Counted from the stretch's first letter, positions 15,359-24,110 are shown. The stretch is 38,409 nucleotides of DNA from Candidatus Halobonum tyrrellensis G22 (GCF_000495475.1 NZ_ASGZ01000053.1:1-38409), one strand, 5' to 3'. Notes: generated by a model not told the origin, from the letters alone. Numbers and translations: made by a program.

Positions 15359-17752
15359 CTACGCCTCGTGCTCGCTCCAGAACCGCTCCAGCCCGAAGCC
15401 GAGCATGTCCGCGCTCACGGGCTGGAACTCCTCGCGCTCCGACTCGGGGAGGTACTCGCGGACGCCGTTCCACGACTCGCGGGCGTAGCGGGCGTCGACG
15501 AACGCTCGCACGCCCACCTCCTCGGGACCGCGGATCACCCGGCCGAGCGCCTGCCGCGCCTTCCGCACCGCGGGCACGGTGAGCGCCGTCTCGAACCCCT
15601 CGCCGAACTCGCGGTCGTACGCCGTCTTCACCGCCCGCGTCCGCGGCGAGGAGGTGTTGACGATGGGGACGCCACAGACCACCGCGGCCGCGAGGCGGTC
15701 GCCGCGGTAGTCGACCCCCTCGGTGAGCGTCCCGCGGATGCTCGTCACCAGCACCTTCGCGCCGCCCGCGAAGAACTCCGCCTTCAACTCCTCGGTCGCG
15801 TCGTCCGCGCTCGACTCGTCGAGCAACACCGGCTTGTCGACGCCCGGCCGCTCGGAGAGGGCGCCGGCCATCCACTCCGCCTCGCCGTAGCTCGGCATCC
15901 CCACGAGCACGTTCCCCGGCGTCGTCCGCGCCACCTCGGCGACCGCGTCGGCGTGCGCCCGCCTGGTCGGGGTGTCCTCGTCCCGGCGGCCGCGGTTCTC
16001 GTAGGTGAACTTGGGCGCGTCGACCGCGAACGACGCGCGGTTCCCCGCGGGGAAGCTCAGCCCGTAGGTGCGCTCGACCACCGGGCGGTCCTCGGCGTCG
16101 AGGTAGTTCAGCCCGGTCACCTCGCGGAACACGTCCAGCGGCGCGAGCGTCGCCGACATCAGGACGCCGCCGCCGAACTCCCCGAGGCGTTCGCCGATGG
16201 CGTCGGCGGGCACGCAGTTGTGTAGCGCCAGCCGCGCGTTGTACGCCCGCCGCCACGACTCCGGGGACTCCGTCTCGTCCCACGTGCGTTCGAGTTCGAT
16301 CTCCCGGAAGTACGACTCGTGGCCGAGTCGGTGCCACGCGTTCAGCACGCGCGCCGCGGGGAGTATCGCCCGCTGTCTGTCCTCCTCTTCCGCCTCGTCG
16401 AGGATCCGGGAGACCACCGCGGCGACGTGTTCGGCGCGCGCCCACACCTTCCCGCCGTAGCCCGCGTCCGCCGCCCACAGGCTGATCTCGTCGTCGGCCG
16501 GTTCCTCGGGGTCGCGCAGCGGCAGTTCCGCGTCCGGGAGGTCGGTGAGGTCGGCGCGCCACCCGCGGTGTTCGCGGTCGAGGTGCGCCTCCACCCGGCG
16601 GTCGAGTTCCTCCCGCAGGTCGGCGACGAACTCCCGGGTCCGTTTCAGTTCGTCCAACCCGACCTCCGCGTCGGCGAGTTCCCCGCGCACGAGGTCCGCG
16701 TCGGTCGTCCCGGTCGCGCGCTTGCCCTCGTCTTCGAACTCGACGGGCTGGATCACCCGGGTCAGTTCGTTCTTGGCGTCCCGGAGGGTGGCGTCGCCGA
16801 CGGCGTCGCTCACCAGGTCGCGGACGCGGGGTTCGAGCATGTGCGCCTCGTCGCAGACGACGAACGTCGAGTCGTCGAGCAGCGGCGCGGTGAACGTCCC
16901 CGCGGTCACGGGGTCGAACGCGTGGTAGTAGTTGCCGACGACCACCTCCACCTCGCCGAGGAGCGCCCCCATCATCGAGTGGGGGCAGGTCCCGTTGCCC
17001 GCCGACAGCCGCACGAGTTCCTCGGTGTCGATGAGGCCGGCGTCCGCGAAGTCGAACGGCACCGCCTCGCTCGGCTCGCCCTCCTCGGGCAAATCGTCGA
17101 GGTACTGCGCGTAGAAGGGGCAGAACTCGGTGCCGCCGTCGGCGCCCGCGTTCGACCCGTGTTCGGGCATCTCGGGCAGGTACGGCGTCGGCTCGCCCGC
17201 GGTTTCGAGGTAGGAGACGCCCGCCTCGCCGGTGTCGGCGATGCCGGTCTGGGCCCGTCTGGCCTGCTCGACCAGCGCGCCCGCGGTGGCGTCGCCCCCC
17301 TCGCCCGTGAGGTTCCGGGTGCGCTCGCGCAGTCCCTCACAGCGCTCGTACACGTTGCGCTCGTCGACCCCGCCCGCGTTCTCGCGGGCGTACGGGCAGA
17401 CGTCGGCCTTCCCGACGAGCGTCAGCCCGGAGACGGGCCGCCAGTCGTCGGGCAGGTTCGCGTTCATCGTCTCGATGTCGGCCTCGAACTGGCGGAGCTG
17501 CTGTTTGACGCTGGTGAGCACGAGCACCCGCTCGAACTCCGAGTCGGGGTCGCGCACGAGGTGGACGCCCGCGGTGAGCGCGAGCATCGTCTTGCCCGTC
17601 CCGCAGGCGCCTTCCAACTGGAGGTAGCCCGACTCGCGGGCGGCCGCGACGGCCGCCTCGACGCCGTCCTCCTGTTCGGGGTAGGGGTGGTCGTGCCCGA
17701 ACACCTCCCGCCACTCGTCGGCCTCGGTCACAGCGTTGATGGGGTTCGACAC
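15359..17752 (-). CDS. Rad3/XPD-like superfamily 2 Fe-S DNA helicase
   Basis: 797 residues from GTG at 17750-17752 (VSNPINAVTEADEW). Walker A is EGACGTGKT (~48-55). The DEAH box is VVCDEAH (301-304). C-terminal motifs include GVLMSATLAPLD, VTSIRGTLTEGVDYRG and the arginine-finger region RKARQALGRVIRGPEE. Cysteines 119, 138, 211 and 256 lie between motifs Ia and II, where XPD/DinG helicases bind a [4Fe-4S] cluster. The gap between the second and third cysteine is large (~70 residues), a haloarchaeal insertion. The family unwinds DNA 5' to 3' in repair. GATAAA complementary sequence near 17784-17789 gives a TATA about 35 nt upstream, so a short leader is likely. It is downstream of the subtilase on the same strand. 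Confidence 0.92.
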   Translation of the reverse strand: MSNPINAVTEADEWREVFGHDHPYPEQEDGVEAAVAAARESGYLQLEGACGTGKTMLALTAGVHLVRDPDSEFERVLVLTSVKQQLRQFEADIETMNANLPDDWRPVSGLTLVGKADVCPYARENAGGVDERNVYERCEGLRERTRNLTGEGGDATAGALVEQARRAQTGIADTGEAGVSYLETAGEPTPYLPEMPEHGSNAGADGGTEFCPFYAQYLDDLPEEGEPSEAVPFDFADAGLIDTEELVRLSAGNGTCPHSMMGALLGEVEVVVGNYYHAFDPVTAGTFTAPLLDDSTFVVCDEAHMLEPRVRDLVSDAVGDATLRDAKNELTRVIQPVEFEDEGKRATGTTDADLVRGELADAEVGLDELKRTREFVADLREELDRRVEAHLDREHRGWRADLTDLPDAELPLRDPEEPADDEISLWAADAGYGGKVWARAEHVAAVVSRILDEAEEEDRQRAILPAARVLNAWHRLGHESYFREIELERTWDETESPESWRRAYNARLALHNCVPADAIGERLGEFGGGVLMSATLAPLDVFREVTGLNYLDAEDRPVVERTYGLSFPAGNRASFAVDAPKFTYENRGRRDEDTPTRRAHADAVAEVARTTPGNVLVGMPSYGEAEWMAGALSERPGVDKPVLLDESSADDATEELKAEFFAGGAKVLVTSIRGTLTEGVDYRGDRLAAAVVCGVPIVNTSSPRTRAVKTAYDREFGEGFETALTVPAVRKARQALGRVIRGPEEVGVRAFVDARYARESWNGVREYLPESEREEFQPVSADMLGFGLERFWSEHEA

Positions 17753-17842
17753 GGCTTCAGTCCGTCGATGGTCCCGCTCTCGGGGATAAACCCGCACCAC
17801 CTCCCGACCCGCGCCGGCGGGTCCGGTCGCCCCGTCGCCCGC

Positions 17843-19168
17843 CTACCGGCCCGAGCGCCCGCCGCCGGTCGTCACGTTGCCGACCGAGGCGATGGCGGCC
17901 CGCGGGTCGACCCGGCGCGACGCGCCGTCGGCCGTCTCGCGCAGGATGCGTTCGGCCTCCGCGGACGTCAGGTCGCCGTGGGCGTCCGACTCCGCCATCC
18001 GGATGACCGTCCCGGCGACCAGCGGCGCGGCCGCGGAGGTGCCGCTGAGCCGCCCGGCGGCGTCCGTCGACACGCCGCCGACGGCGTTGACGTCCGAGGC
18101 GGAGCTGTACGGTTCGAGCCGTCCGTCGGCGCCGACGGCGCCGACGGCGATCACCCCCTCGGCGGTGGCGGGTGCGACCGCACTCCCCTCGGTGCCGGTG
18201 TACTCCAGCGTGTGGCTCGCCGAGAACAGGTCGACCGCTCCCCGCCCGGGGTCGCGCGCGTAGACGGCGACGTAGTAGTCGCCCGCCGGGAGCGTCGTGT
18301 CGATGGCCTCCGCGTTGCCCGACTCGCGGGTCGACTTGCCGACCACCGGGTCGCTCCGCCCCGGCAGGTCGCGGTAGAGGTAGAGGTCGTAGTCGGCGTC
18401 GCCCTCCCAGTAGAGCCGGAGGGTGACCCGCCCGTCGGTCGACCCGTCGCCGAGGCGGTTCCCCTGCGCTCCGGTGTCGACCCCGCTCTCGCTCCCGTTC
18501 GCCCCGCCGGCGTCGGTCCGCTCGGCGGCGTCGAACGAGACCCAGCCGGCGCCGGCGGGCGTGCCGCGCCAGTGCCGCTCGGCGTAGTTGCCCGCCGAGG
18601 TGACGAACACCGCGCCGCTGTCGGCGGCGCGTTCGGCGGCGGTGGCGATGCGGGCCATCCCGCGCGCCGTCGACGGGAAGTAGCTCCCCGCGTCGACGAT
18701 GACGCTCACGTCGTTGTCGAGGAGCCACTCGACCGCCCGGTCGTACTCCCCGGGCGTCGGCCGGTGACCCACCGACGCGAGATACAGCCGCGCCGAGTCG
18801 CTCCGGTCGGCGATGACCTCCGCGACGGCCGCGTCGTGTTCGCCGCCACCCTCGACGGCGAGCAGTCGGTCGCCCACGCGGCGGTGGGCGTCGACCCGGC
18901 CGTCGAAGTAGGCGTGCGACCGGTCGAACGAACTCCCGATGACGCCGACGCGGACGCCCCCGTCGACCCGTTCCGGCTCGGCCGACCGCGCCGCCAGCCC
19001 GCTCGACTCGCTCGCGTTCGGCGGCGGGACGTCGTGGGTGGCGGGGACGGGCCGGACGCCGTCCGCGCCCGCGCCCCCGACGACCACGTCCGACGCGCCC
19101 CCCGGGGCGCTCGACAGCAGCAGCGCCACGAGCACCACCGCAACCAGCGGCGCGTACCGACGGCTCAC
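17843..19168 (-). CDS. secreted subtilase-like protein with degenerate active site
   Basis: 441 residues. Residues 1-25 are a signal peptide (MSRRYAPLVAVVLVALLLSS, possibly Tat because of the RR). The S8 fold follows. The oxyanion Asn (TSAGN, N194) and nucleophile (SGTSAAAP, S378) are intact, and a His sits at the right place (GEHDAAVAE, H111). The catalytic Asp strand reads VGVIGSSFD, with Gly78 where subtilases have Asp. A beta-rich insert at ~247-325 (LRLYWEGDADYDLYLY, LPAGDYYVAVYA) resembles a pre-peptidase C-terminal (PPC) domain placed inside the catalytic domain. It may be a weak protease or a binding protein. It lies 63 nt downstream of the membrane-anchored HTH regulator, probably in one operon. 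Confidence 0.85.
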   Translation of the reverse strand: MSRRYAPLVAVVLVALLLSSAPGGASDVVVGGAGADGVRPVPATHDVPPPNASESSGLAARSAEPERVDGGVRVGVIGSSFDRSHAYFDGRVDAHRRVGDRLLAVEGGGEHDAAVAEVIADRSDSARLYLASVGHRPTPGEYDRAVEWLLDNDVSVIVDAGSYFPSTARGMARIATAAERAADSGAVFVTSAGNYAERHWRGTPAGAGWVSFDAAERTDAGGANGSESGVDTGAQGNRLGDGSTDGRVTLRLYWEGDADYDLYLYRDLPGRSDPVVGKSTRESGNAEAIDTTLPAGDYYVAVYARDPGRGAVDLFSASHTLEYTGTEGSAVAPATAEGVIAVGAVGADGRLEPYSSASDVNAVGGVSTDAAGRLSGTSAAAPLVAGTVIRMAESDAHGDLTSAEAERILRETADGASRRVDPRAAIASVGNVTTGGGRSGR

Positions 19169-19231
19169 GGTCGGCCACCCCCGAACCCGGAGCGTGCTCG
19201 TGCCCCCCGACCGTCGCCGGCCATCGTCGGG

Positions 19232-19927
19232 TCAGTCGGCCCGCGCGTACTCGACCGCGAGCACCGCACCCAACACGAGCAGTCCGCCCGCGAGGAACGC
19301 GACCCCCGGCGGCACCAGCCCCAACAGGGGGGCGGCCGCGCCGCCGACGGAGTCGCCGACCCGCGGAGCGCCCGCCGGACCGCCCAGCCCGCCGCCGGAG
19401 CCGAACGCCCACTGGACCGCCAGGCTCCCCACCCCGAGCAGGGCGGCGACCCCGACCAGTCCCCGGAGCGAGTCGAGGAACGACGAGCGGTCGTCGTCGC
19501 TCCCGACGGCGACCACCAGCCGCTCGTTCGACGGCTCGTACACCGTCATCTCGCGGCCCTTCACCGAGTAGCGGGTGCCCGCGTCGGTCACCAGTCCCGC
19601 GTCGTCGAGGTTGCCCAGGTGGTGGCGGACGTTCTGGACGGAGGTGTCCAGTCGGTCGGCGAGTTCGGAGGCGGTGTGCGGCTCCTCGTGGAGGGCGGTC
19701 AGCAGCGACCGGGCGGTGTCCGACGAGAGCGACCCGATGAGCGCGTCCGCCTCCTCGTCGTCGAGCCAGCAGACGCGCGTGCTCTCGGCGCTCCCGTTCC
19801 CGTCGCTCTCGTCGTCACCCCCGGTCCGTTCGGTCCCGTCGAGTTCGTCGGGCGCCGCTGTGCCCGTCTCGGCGGCGTCGTAGTCGCCGTCGCGGGCGTC
19901 GGCGTCCGACGGGAGCAGGCCTGACAT
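19232..19927 (-). CDS. membrane-anchored winged-helix (ArsR-like) transcription regulator
   Basis: 231 residues. Acidic N-terminal tail (1-50), winged helix-turn-helix at ~55-140 (ALIGSLSSDTARSLLTALHE, SELADRLDTSVQNVRHHLGN, DAGTRYSVKGREMTVYEP), then two predicted transmembrane segments (~154-174 and 203-226) separated by a Gly/Pro/Ala-rich loop. The DNA-binding domain faces the cytosol and the loop the outside. Such TM-HTH proteins act as one-component sensors. The ATG at 19925-19927 was chosen over one 15 nt upstream because the element GTTTAGT (minus, ~19952-19958) is 28 nt away. An inverted repeat at 19938-19951 sits just downstream of that element. It precedes the subtilase gene, so it probably regulates or senses the product. 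Confidence 0.87.
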   Translation of the reverse strand: MSGLLPSDADARDGDYDAAETGTAAPDELDGTERTGGDDESDGNGSAESTRVCWLDDEEADALIGSLSSDTARSLLTALHEEPHTASELADRLDTSVQNVRHHLGNLDDAGLVTDAGTRYSVKGREMTVYEPSNERLVVAVGSDDDRSSFLDSLRGLVGVAALLGVGSLAVQWAFGSGGGLGGPAGAPRVGDSVGGAAAPLLGLVPPGVAFLAGGLLVLGAVLAVEYARAD

Positions 19928-19937
19928 ACGCTGTCCT

Positions 19938-19951
19938 TTCACACACGTGAA
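19938..19951. promoter_or_regulatory. operator-like inverted repeat TTCAC-ACAC-GTGAA
   Basis: Two perfect 5-bp arms with a 4-base spacer lie between the TATA-like GTTTAGT and the start of the HTH regulator gene. A site at this position would block initiation, the usual arrangement for autoregulation by archaeal wHTH repressors. The assignment is inference from position and symmetry. Confidence 0.45.
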
Positions 19952-20148
19952 CTAAACGTTTCCGTCCTCCGGGAGGGTTCGCGCGGGTGGACGCCCCGTC
20001 GGCCACCGGCGCGTCGGCGGCGCTCGACACCCGCGGGCGGGGTCCGGCGGCCGGCCGACCGGCGGCCGACTCGCGGTCGCCGAGCGGGGGGTCGCGGCCG
20101 TCGGGGCCGGCCGATTTACGGCGGTCCCCTCCGAACGCCGACGCACTC

Positions 20149-21594
20149 ATGATCACCACCGACCGGATGGCGATGGTGGACCGGAACGCCGCCGCGCTGG
20201 GCGTCCCGCGCAAGCAGTTGATGGAGTCGAGCGGCAACGCCGTCGCGCGCGCGGTCCGCGAGCGGGCGGAGGAGGGCGACCGCGTGACGCTGGTCTGCGG
20301 CCGCGGCAACAACGGCGGCGACGCGATGGTCGCCGCCCGCTTCCTCGAAGGGTTCGACCTCCGGGTGGTCCTGCTCGGCCGGCCCGAGACGATATCGACG
20401 CAGATCACCCGGGAGAACTGGGCGGCGCTCGGGGCGGCCGAGGTGCCGACCGAGACGGTGACCGACTCGCGGTCGTTCGACCTCGACGACCCCGACGTGG
20501 TCGTCGACGCGATGCTCGGCACCGGCGTGACCGGCGCGCTCAGGGAGCCCGAGGCGACCGTCGCGGAGGCGCTGAACGCCGCGGACGCGACGGTGGTCGC
20601 CGTCGACGTGCCGTCGGGCGTCGACGCCGACACCGGCGCGGCCGAGGGGGCCGCGGTCGACGCCGACGCGGTGGTCACGTTCCACGACACCAAGCCCGGC
20701 TTCGACGACTTCGACGCGGAGGTGGTCGTCGAGGACATCGGCATCCCCGACGCCGCCGAGACGTTCACCGGGCCGGGCGACCTGCTGTCGATCCGGCGGT
20801 CGCCCGGGGCGACGAAAGGCGACGCGGGCCGGGCGTTCGTGATCGGCGGCGGGCCGTACACCGGCGCGCCGGCGCTCGCCTCGCAGGCCGCGCTCCGGGC
20901 GGGCGTCGACCTCTCGTTCGTCGCGGTGCCCGAGTCGGTCAAGACGCCGATCCAGTCGTACGCCGAGGACCTGATCGTCCAGCCGTACGAGGGCGACCAC
21001 CTCGCGCCCGACCACGTCGACGACCTGGTCGACACCGCGGAGTCGCACGACGACGTGGTCGTGATCGGCCCGGGGCTGGGGAGCCACGACGAGACGGTCG
21101 AGGCCGCAGAGCGGTTCCTCTCGGAGTTCGAGGGACGGGCGGTGGTCGACGCCGACGCGCTCCCGGTGATCCCGGAGGTGGACACCGACGCGACGCTGGT
21201 GTTGACGCCCAATCGGAAGGAACTGGTCGAACTCGGCGGGCCGGACGTGGACGACTTGCGCGCGAACCAAGCGGCGATAGCGGACCTCTCCGCGGAGTTG
21301 GGCCACGTGGTCCTCGCGAAGGCGAAGGACGACGTGATCACCGACGGCGAGCGGACCCGGGTCTGTCGGGCCGGTACCCCCGGGATGACCGTCGGCGGCA
21401 CCGGCGACACGCTCGCGGGTATCACCGCCGCGATGCTCGCGACCCACGACCCGTTCGAGGCGGCGTGTATGGCGCCCCAGATCAACGGGAGTGCGGCCGA
21501 GGCCATCGCGGGCGAGGTGGGCGACGGTCTGCTCGCGTCGGACCTGCTCGACGCCATCCCGCGGGCGGTCTGGGGCGACGAGAGCGATGAGTGA
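20149..21594 (+). CDS. nnr: bifunctional NAD(P)H-hydrate epimerase / ADP-dependent dehydratase
   Basis: 481 residues. The YjeF-N epimerase domain (~1-210) has LVCGRGNNGGDAMVAAR and DAMLGTGVTGAL. The ribokinase-like dehydratase domain (~215-481) has GDAGRAFVIGGG, VIGPGLGS, LTPNRKE and the GGTGDTLAG anion-hole motif with the catalytic Asp. The enzyme repairs hydrated NADH/NADPH: the epimerase interconverts R and S forms, and the dehydratase restores the cofactor using ADP. MITTDRMAMVDRNA is the normal archaeal start. An ATTTA at 20114-20118 lies ~33 nt upstream, so a leader of a few bases is expected. It overlaps moaC by 8 nt, forming a two-gene operon. Confidence 0.95.
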   Translation: MITTDRMAMVDRNAAALGVPRKQLMESSGNAVARAVRERAEEGDRVTLVCGRGNNGGDAMVAARFLEGFDLRVVLLGRPETISTQITRENWAALGAAEVPTETVTDSRSFDLDDPDVVVDAMLGTGVTGALREPEATVAEALNAADATVVAVDVPSGVDADTGAAEGAAVDADAVVTFHDTKPGFDDFDAEVVVEDIGIPDAAETFTGPGDLLSIRRSPGATKGDAGRAFVIGGGPYTGAPALASQAALRAGVDLSFVAVPESVKTPIQSYAEDLIVQPYEGDHLAPDHVDDLVDTAESHDDVVVIGPGLGSHDETVEAAERFLSEFEGRAVVDADALPVIPEVDTDATLVLTPNRKELVELGGPDVDDLRANQAAIADLSAELGHVVLAKAKDDVITDGERTRVCRAGTPGMTVGGTGDTLAGITAAMLATHDPFEAACMAPQINGSAAEAIAGEVGDGLLASDLLDAIPRAVWGDESDE

Positions 21595-22120
21595 ACGCGA
21601 CGAGGAGGGTTCGCCGGCCGCCGGTAGCGGGGAGGCGGGGTCGGACGCGGACCTGACCCACACCGACGAGTCGGGCGACGCCCGGATGGTCGACGTGGGG
21701 GAGAAGCCCGACACCGCCCGGCGGGCGGTCGCGCGCGGGACGATCCGCCTCCGCGAGTCCACCGCGAGGGCGGTCCGCGACGACGAGGTGGGGAAGGGGA
21801 ACGTGCTCGCGACCGCCCGGGTGGGCGCCGTCCAGGCGGTCAAACACACCTGGGAGACGATCCCGCTGTGTCACCAGATCCCGGTCACGAACGTCGACAC
21901 CGAGTTCGCGGTGGGCGACGACCGTATCACCCTGACGGTCGCCGTCGAGACCACCGGGAAGACGGGCTGCGAGATGGAGGCGCTCGAAGGCGTCACGACC
22001 GGGCTGAACGTCGTCTGGGACATGGTGAAGGCCGCCGAGAAGGACGACGACGGCGGGTACCCGGGGACGCGGATCGAGGGCGTCGAGGTCGTCTCCAAGG
22101 AGAAGCGCGCGCTCGAGTGA
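21587..22120 (+). CDS. moaC: cyclic pyranopterin monophosphate synthase MoaC
   Basis: 177 residues. After a ~30-residue acidic, disordered N-terminus come the MoaC landmarks ARMVDVGEKPDTARRAVA, IPLCHQIPVTNV, GKTGCEMEALEGVTTG and LNVVWDMVKAAEK, with the conserved Lys and Asp of the active site. MoaC converts the MoaA product to cyclic pyranopterin monophosphate in molybdenum-cofactor synthesis. The ATG lies inside the nnr stop region (8-nt overlap), so it is translationally coupled. Linkage of nnr with moaC is also seen in other haloarchaea by recall; no direct functional link is known to me. Confidence 0.95.
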   Translation: MSERDEEGSPAAGSGEAGSDADLTHTDESGDARMVDVGEKPDTARRAVARGTIRLRESTARAVRDDEVGKGNVLATARVGAVQAVKHTWETIPLCHQIPVTNVDTEFAVGDDRITLTVAVETTGKTGCEMEALEGVTTGLNVVWDMVKAAEKDDDGGYPGTRIEGVEVVSKEKRALE

Positions 22121-22201
22121 CTCCCCGGTCCCGGCGCTCGACCACGGACGAGCGTCGCGCCCGCTCGGTACCGCGCGAGGTCGGCGCGGGGTCGACGAGC
22201 C

Positions 22202-22266
22202 ACTCGAAGGCGACGAACGCGCCCACGGTGGTTCCGCCCCGCCCACCGGGAGTGGGCGCTTCGAGT
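22202..22266. repeat. long nested imperfect hairpin in the moaC-SBDS spacer
   Basis: Outer arms ACTCGAAG (22202-22209) and CTTCGAGT (22259-22266), middle arms GCGCCCAC (22219-22226) and GTGGGCGC (22252-22259), and inner arms GGTGG (22227-22231) and CCACC (22243-22247) nest around an 11-base loop, with bulges of 9 and 4 bases. It lies 82 nt after the moaC stop and ends before the SBDS TATA element. It could be a terminator-like or structured 3' end. Confidence 0.7.
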
Positions 22267-22319
22267 CCCGCGCCGTCGTTCCCTTTCGGCCGTCGTCGCG
22301 CGGTCGGCGGGGGGATACC

Positions 22320-22324
22320 TTTTA
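22320..22324 (+). promoter_or_regulatory. TATA-like element of the SBDS gene
   Basis: TTTTA within CCTTTTACC, centred 27 nt before the ATG at 22349; predicts a leaderless transcript separate from nnr-moaC. Confidence 0.55.
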
Positions 22325-22348
22325 CCCCCGGCCGCGGTATCGGTATCC

Positions 22349-23077
22349 ATGATCTCACTCGACGAGGCCGTGACCGCGCGGCTGGAGTCGCACGGCGCCC
22401 GCTTCGAGGTACTGATCGACCCCGACGCCGCGCTGGCGATCAAGCGCGGCGAGTTCGACGGCGAGTTGGAGGACGTGATCGCCGCCGAAGACGTGTTCGA
22501 GAACGCCTCCCGCGGCGACCGACCCGCCGAGGAGGACGTCGAGGAGGTGTTCGGGACGACCGACCCGCTGGAGATCATCCCCGAGGTGGTCAAGCGCGGC
22601 GACATCCAGGTCACCGCCGAACAGCGCCGGGAGATGCAAGAGCAGAAGCGGAAACAGCTGATCAACACGATCACCCGGAACGCGGTCAACCCGCAGATGG
22701 ACGACGCCCCCCACCCGCCCGAGCGGATCGAACGGGCGCTCGAGGAGGCGGGGTTCCAGATCGACCCGATGGAGACCGTCGAGTCGCAGGTCGACGACGC
22801 CCTCGACGCGCTCCGACCGGTGATCCCGATCCGGTTCGACGAGGTGACGATCGCGGTCCAACTCCCCGCCGACTACGCGGGCAGCGGGCAGGCGAAGATC
22901 CGGGAGTTCGGCGACCTCGAACGCGAGGAGTGGCAGAGCGACGGCTCGTGGGTCGGCGTCGTGACGTTCCCCGCGGGGATGCAAAACGAGTTCTACGACC
23001 TCGCGAACGAGGTGTCGAGCGGCGAGGCGGAGACGCGGGTCGTCAAGGACGAGGACGACCTCAACACCACGCGGTAG
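22349..23077 (+). CDS. ribosome maturation protein SBDS (Sdo1 homologue)
   Basis: 242 residues, normal length for archaeal SBDS. The N-terminal FYSH domain (~1-88) contains [19 protein letters not shown] and [11 protein letters not shown]. The helical domain II holds [18 protein letters not shown] and [10 protein letters not shown]. The C-terminal ferredoxin-like domain III has [19 protein letters not shown] and [11 protein letters not shown]. In eukaryotes SBDS with EFL1 releases eIF6 from the large ribosomal subunit; in archaea it binds the large subunit and aIF6. The start is supported by the TATA at 22320-22324. Confidence 0.95.
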   Translation: MISLDEAVTARLESHGARFEVLIDPDAALAIKRGEFDGELEDVIAAEDVFENASRGDRPAEEDVEEVFGTTDPLEIIPEVVKRGDIQVTAEQRREMQEQKRKQLINTITRNAVNPQMDDAPHPPERIERALEEAGFQIDPMETVESQVDDALDALRPVIPIRFDEVTIAVQLPADYAGSGQAKIREFGDLEREEWQSDGSWVGVVTFPAGMQNEFYDLANEVSSGEAETRVVKDEDDLNTTR

Positions 23078-23150
23078 CCGCCCTCTTCCCGAACTGTCGG
23101 TTTCTCGACGCGACACAAGGGCTATAGCTTCCCCGACCGCGTCCCCGTAC

Positions 23151-23570
23151 GTGGACCGCTCTACCGCGCGCCTCCTCGCCTCCCTCGCCGGCGTCGCCGT
23201 CGGCGGCGGGACGTACTACTGGCTGGTCGCCGACCCGGTGTTCGCGGCCACCGTCGGCCTGTTCTGGGCGGTCGGGGTCGGACTCTCGGTCCGCCACCGC
23301 GAGTGGCTGTTCGCGTCGTCGGACGACTGGGACCGACGGCGCTGGTCGGGCGCGTTCGGCGGACTCGTCACGCTCGCGGTGCTGTTCGGCGTCGGCCCGT
23401 CGCTCCCGCTGTCGAACGACCTCCGGTTCGGGCTGGGGCTGTTGGTGTCGGGGGTCGCCCTGACGGCGACGAACCTCGGTATCGGGCTGGTGCTCGACGC
23501 CGACGACGGGACGGAGAGGGGGGAAGGAGCGGCGGCCGGCGGCGACGCGGCCGAGACCGAGGCCGCCTGA
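23151..23570 (+). CDS. four-TM haloarchaeal membrane protein, unknown function
   Basis: 139 residues from GTG. Hydrophobic pairs lie at about 8-30, 31-48, 67-84 and 91-115, and the C-terminus is an acidic, Gly/Ala-rich tail (DADDGTERGEGAAAGG). CTATAGC at 23122-23128 lies ~26 nt upstream. I do not recognise the family. It is convergent with the FUN14 gene (34-nt gap) and follows SBDS by 73 nt with its own promoter. Confidence 0.75.
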   Translation: MDRSTARLLASLAGVAVGGGTYYWLVADPVFAATVGLFWAVGVGLSVRHREWLFASSDDWDRRRWSGAFGGLVTLAVLFGVGPSLPLSNDLRFGLGLLVSGVALTATNLGIGLVLDADDGTERGEGAAAGGDAAETEAA

Positions 23571-23604
23571 CCGGCGGTCGCGTCCGTTCGCGTTCGCGTG
23601 CTCG

Positions 23605-23943
23605 CTATCCCCGCTTGAACCCGAGGAGGAAGCCGCCGGTGAACCCCGCGGAGACGGAGAGCGTCGACAGCAGCGTCTCGACCCACGAGGGGGGCGTGCC
23701 CGCGGCGGCGTCCTCGCTGGCGCTCACGAACCCGGCCGTGAGCTTCTCCCAGTCGACGGTGAGGATCTCGCGGGATTCGAGGAACTTGAACAGCGCGAGT
23801 TCCAGCCCCACGAGCACCGCGATCAGTTTCGCCACCTTCTTCGCCGCGAACCCGACGATCCCCCCCACGACCGCCCCCGACCCGAACTCCAACCCCAACT
23901 GCCTCGGGTCGATACTTATCTGGAGCGTTGCGACGTCCAACAT
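23605..23943 (-). CDS. FUN14 family membrane protein
   Basis: 112 residues. The FUN14 pattern is visible in the glycine-rich first segment (GSGAVVGGIVGFAAKKVAKL), the central LIAVLVGLELALFKFLES and the C-terminal SAGFTGGFLLGFKRG. Eukaryotic FUN14/FUNDC1 proteins are mitochondrial outer-membrane proteins; archaeal members have no known role. The ATG at 23941-23943 has TTAAC on the minus strand ~25 nt upstream. It is divergent from the hflX transcription unit. Confidence 0.85.
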   Translation of the reverse strand: MLDVATLQISIDPRQLGLEFGSGAVVGGIVGFAAKKVAKLIAVLVGLELALFKFLESREILTVDWEKLTAGFVSASEDAAAGTPPSWVETLLSTLSVSAGFTGGFLLGFKRG

Positions 23944-24038
23944 ACCCGCCTATTACCGGCTACGGTTAAGTCGTTTGTGGGTCCCTACCCGGTCGCGTCG
24001 GCGGGAGCTTCAAGACGCCGGACCGCGTAGTCGCGCGT

Positions 24039-24110
24039 ATGCGACACACGGAACTCGAAGCGTCCGAGCGGCGTGCGGCCGAACGCGAGGTGGCGGGCGC
24101 CCGTCCCTGA
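24039..24110 (+). CDS. 23-codon upstream ORF before hflX
   Basis: ATG at 24039 to TGA at 24108-24110, reading MRHTELEASERRAAEREV and then AGARP. It ends 4 nt before the GTG start of hflX and is in another frame (+1 relation). The only AT-leaning element upstream (GCTTCAAG, centre ~24010) is 28-29 nt from this ATG, so the mRNA probably begins with this ORF, and hflX would be translated by coupling. Either a regulatory leader peptide or an old N-terminal extension separated by a frameshift would explain it. Confidence 0.45.
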   Translation: MRHTELEASERRAAEREVAGARP

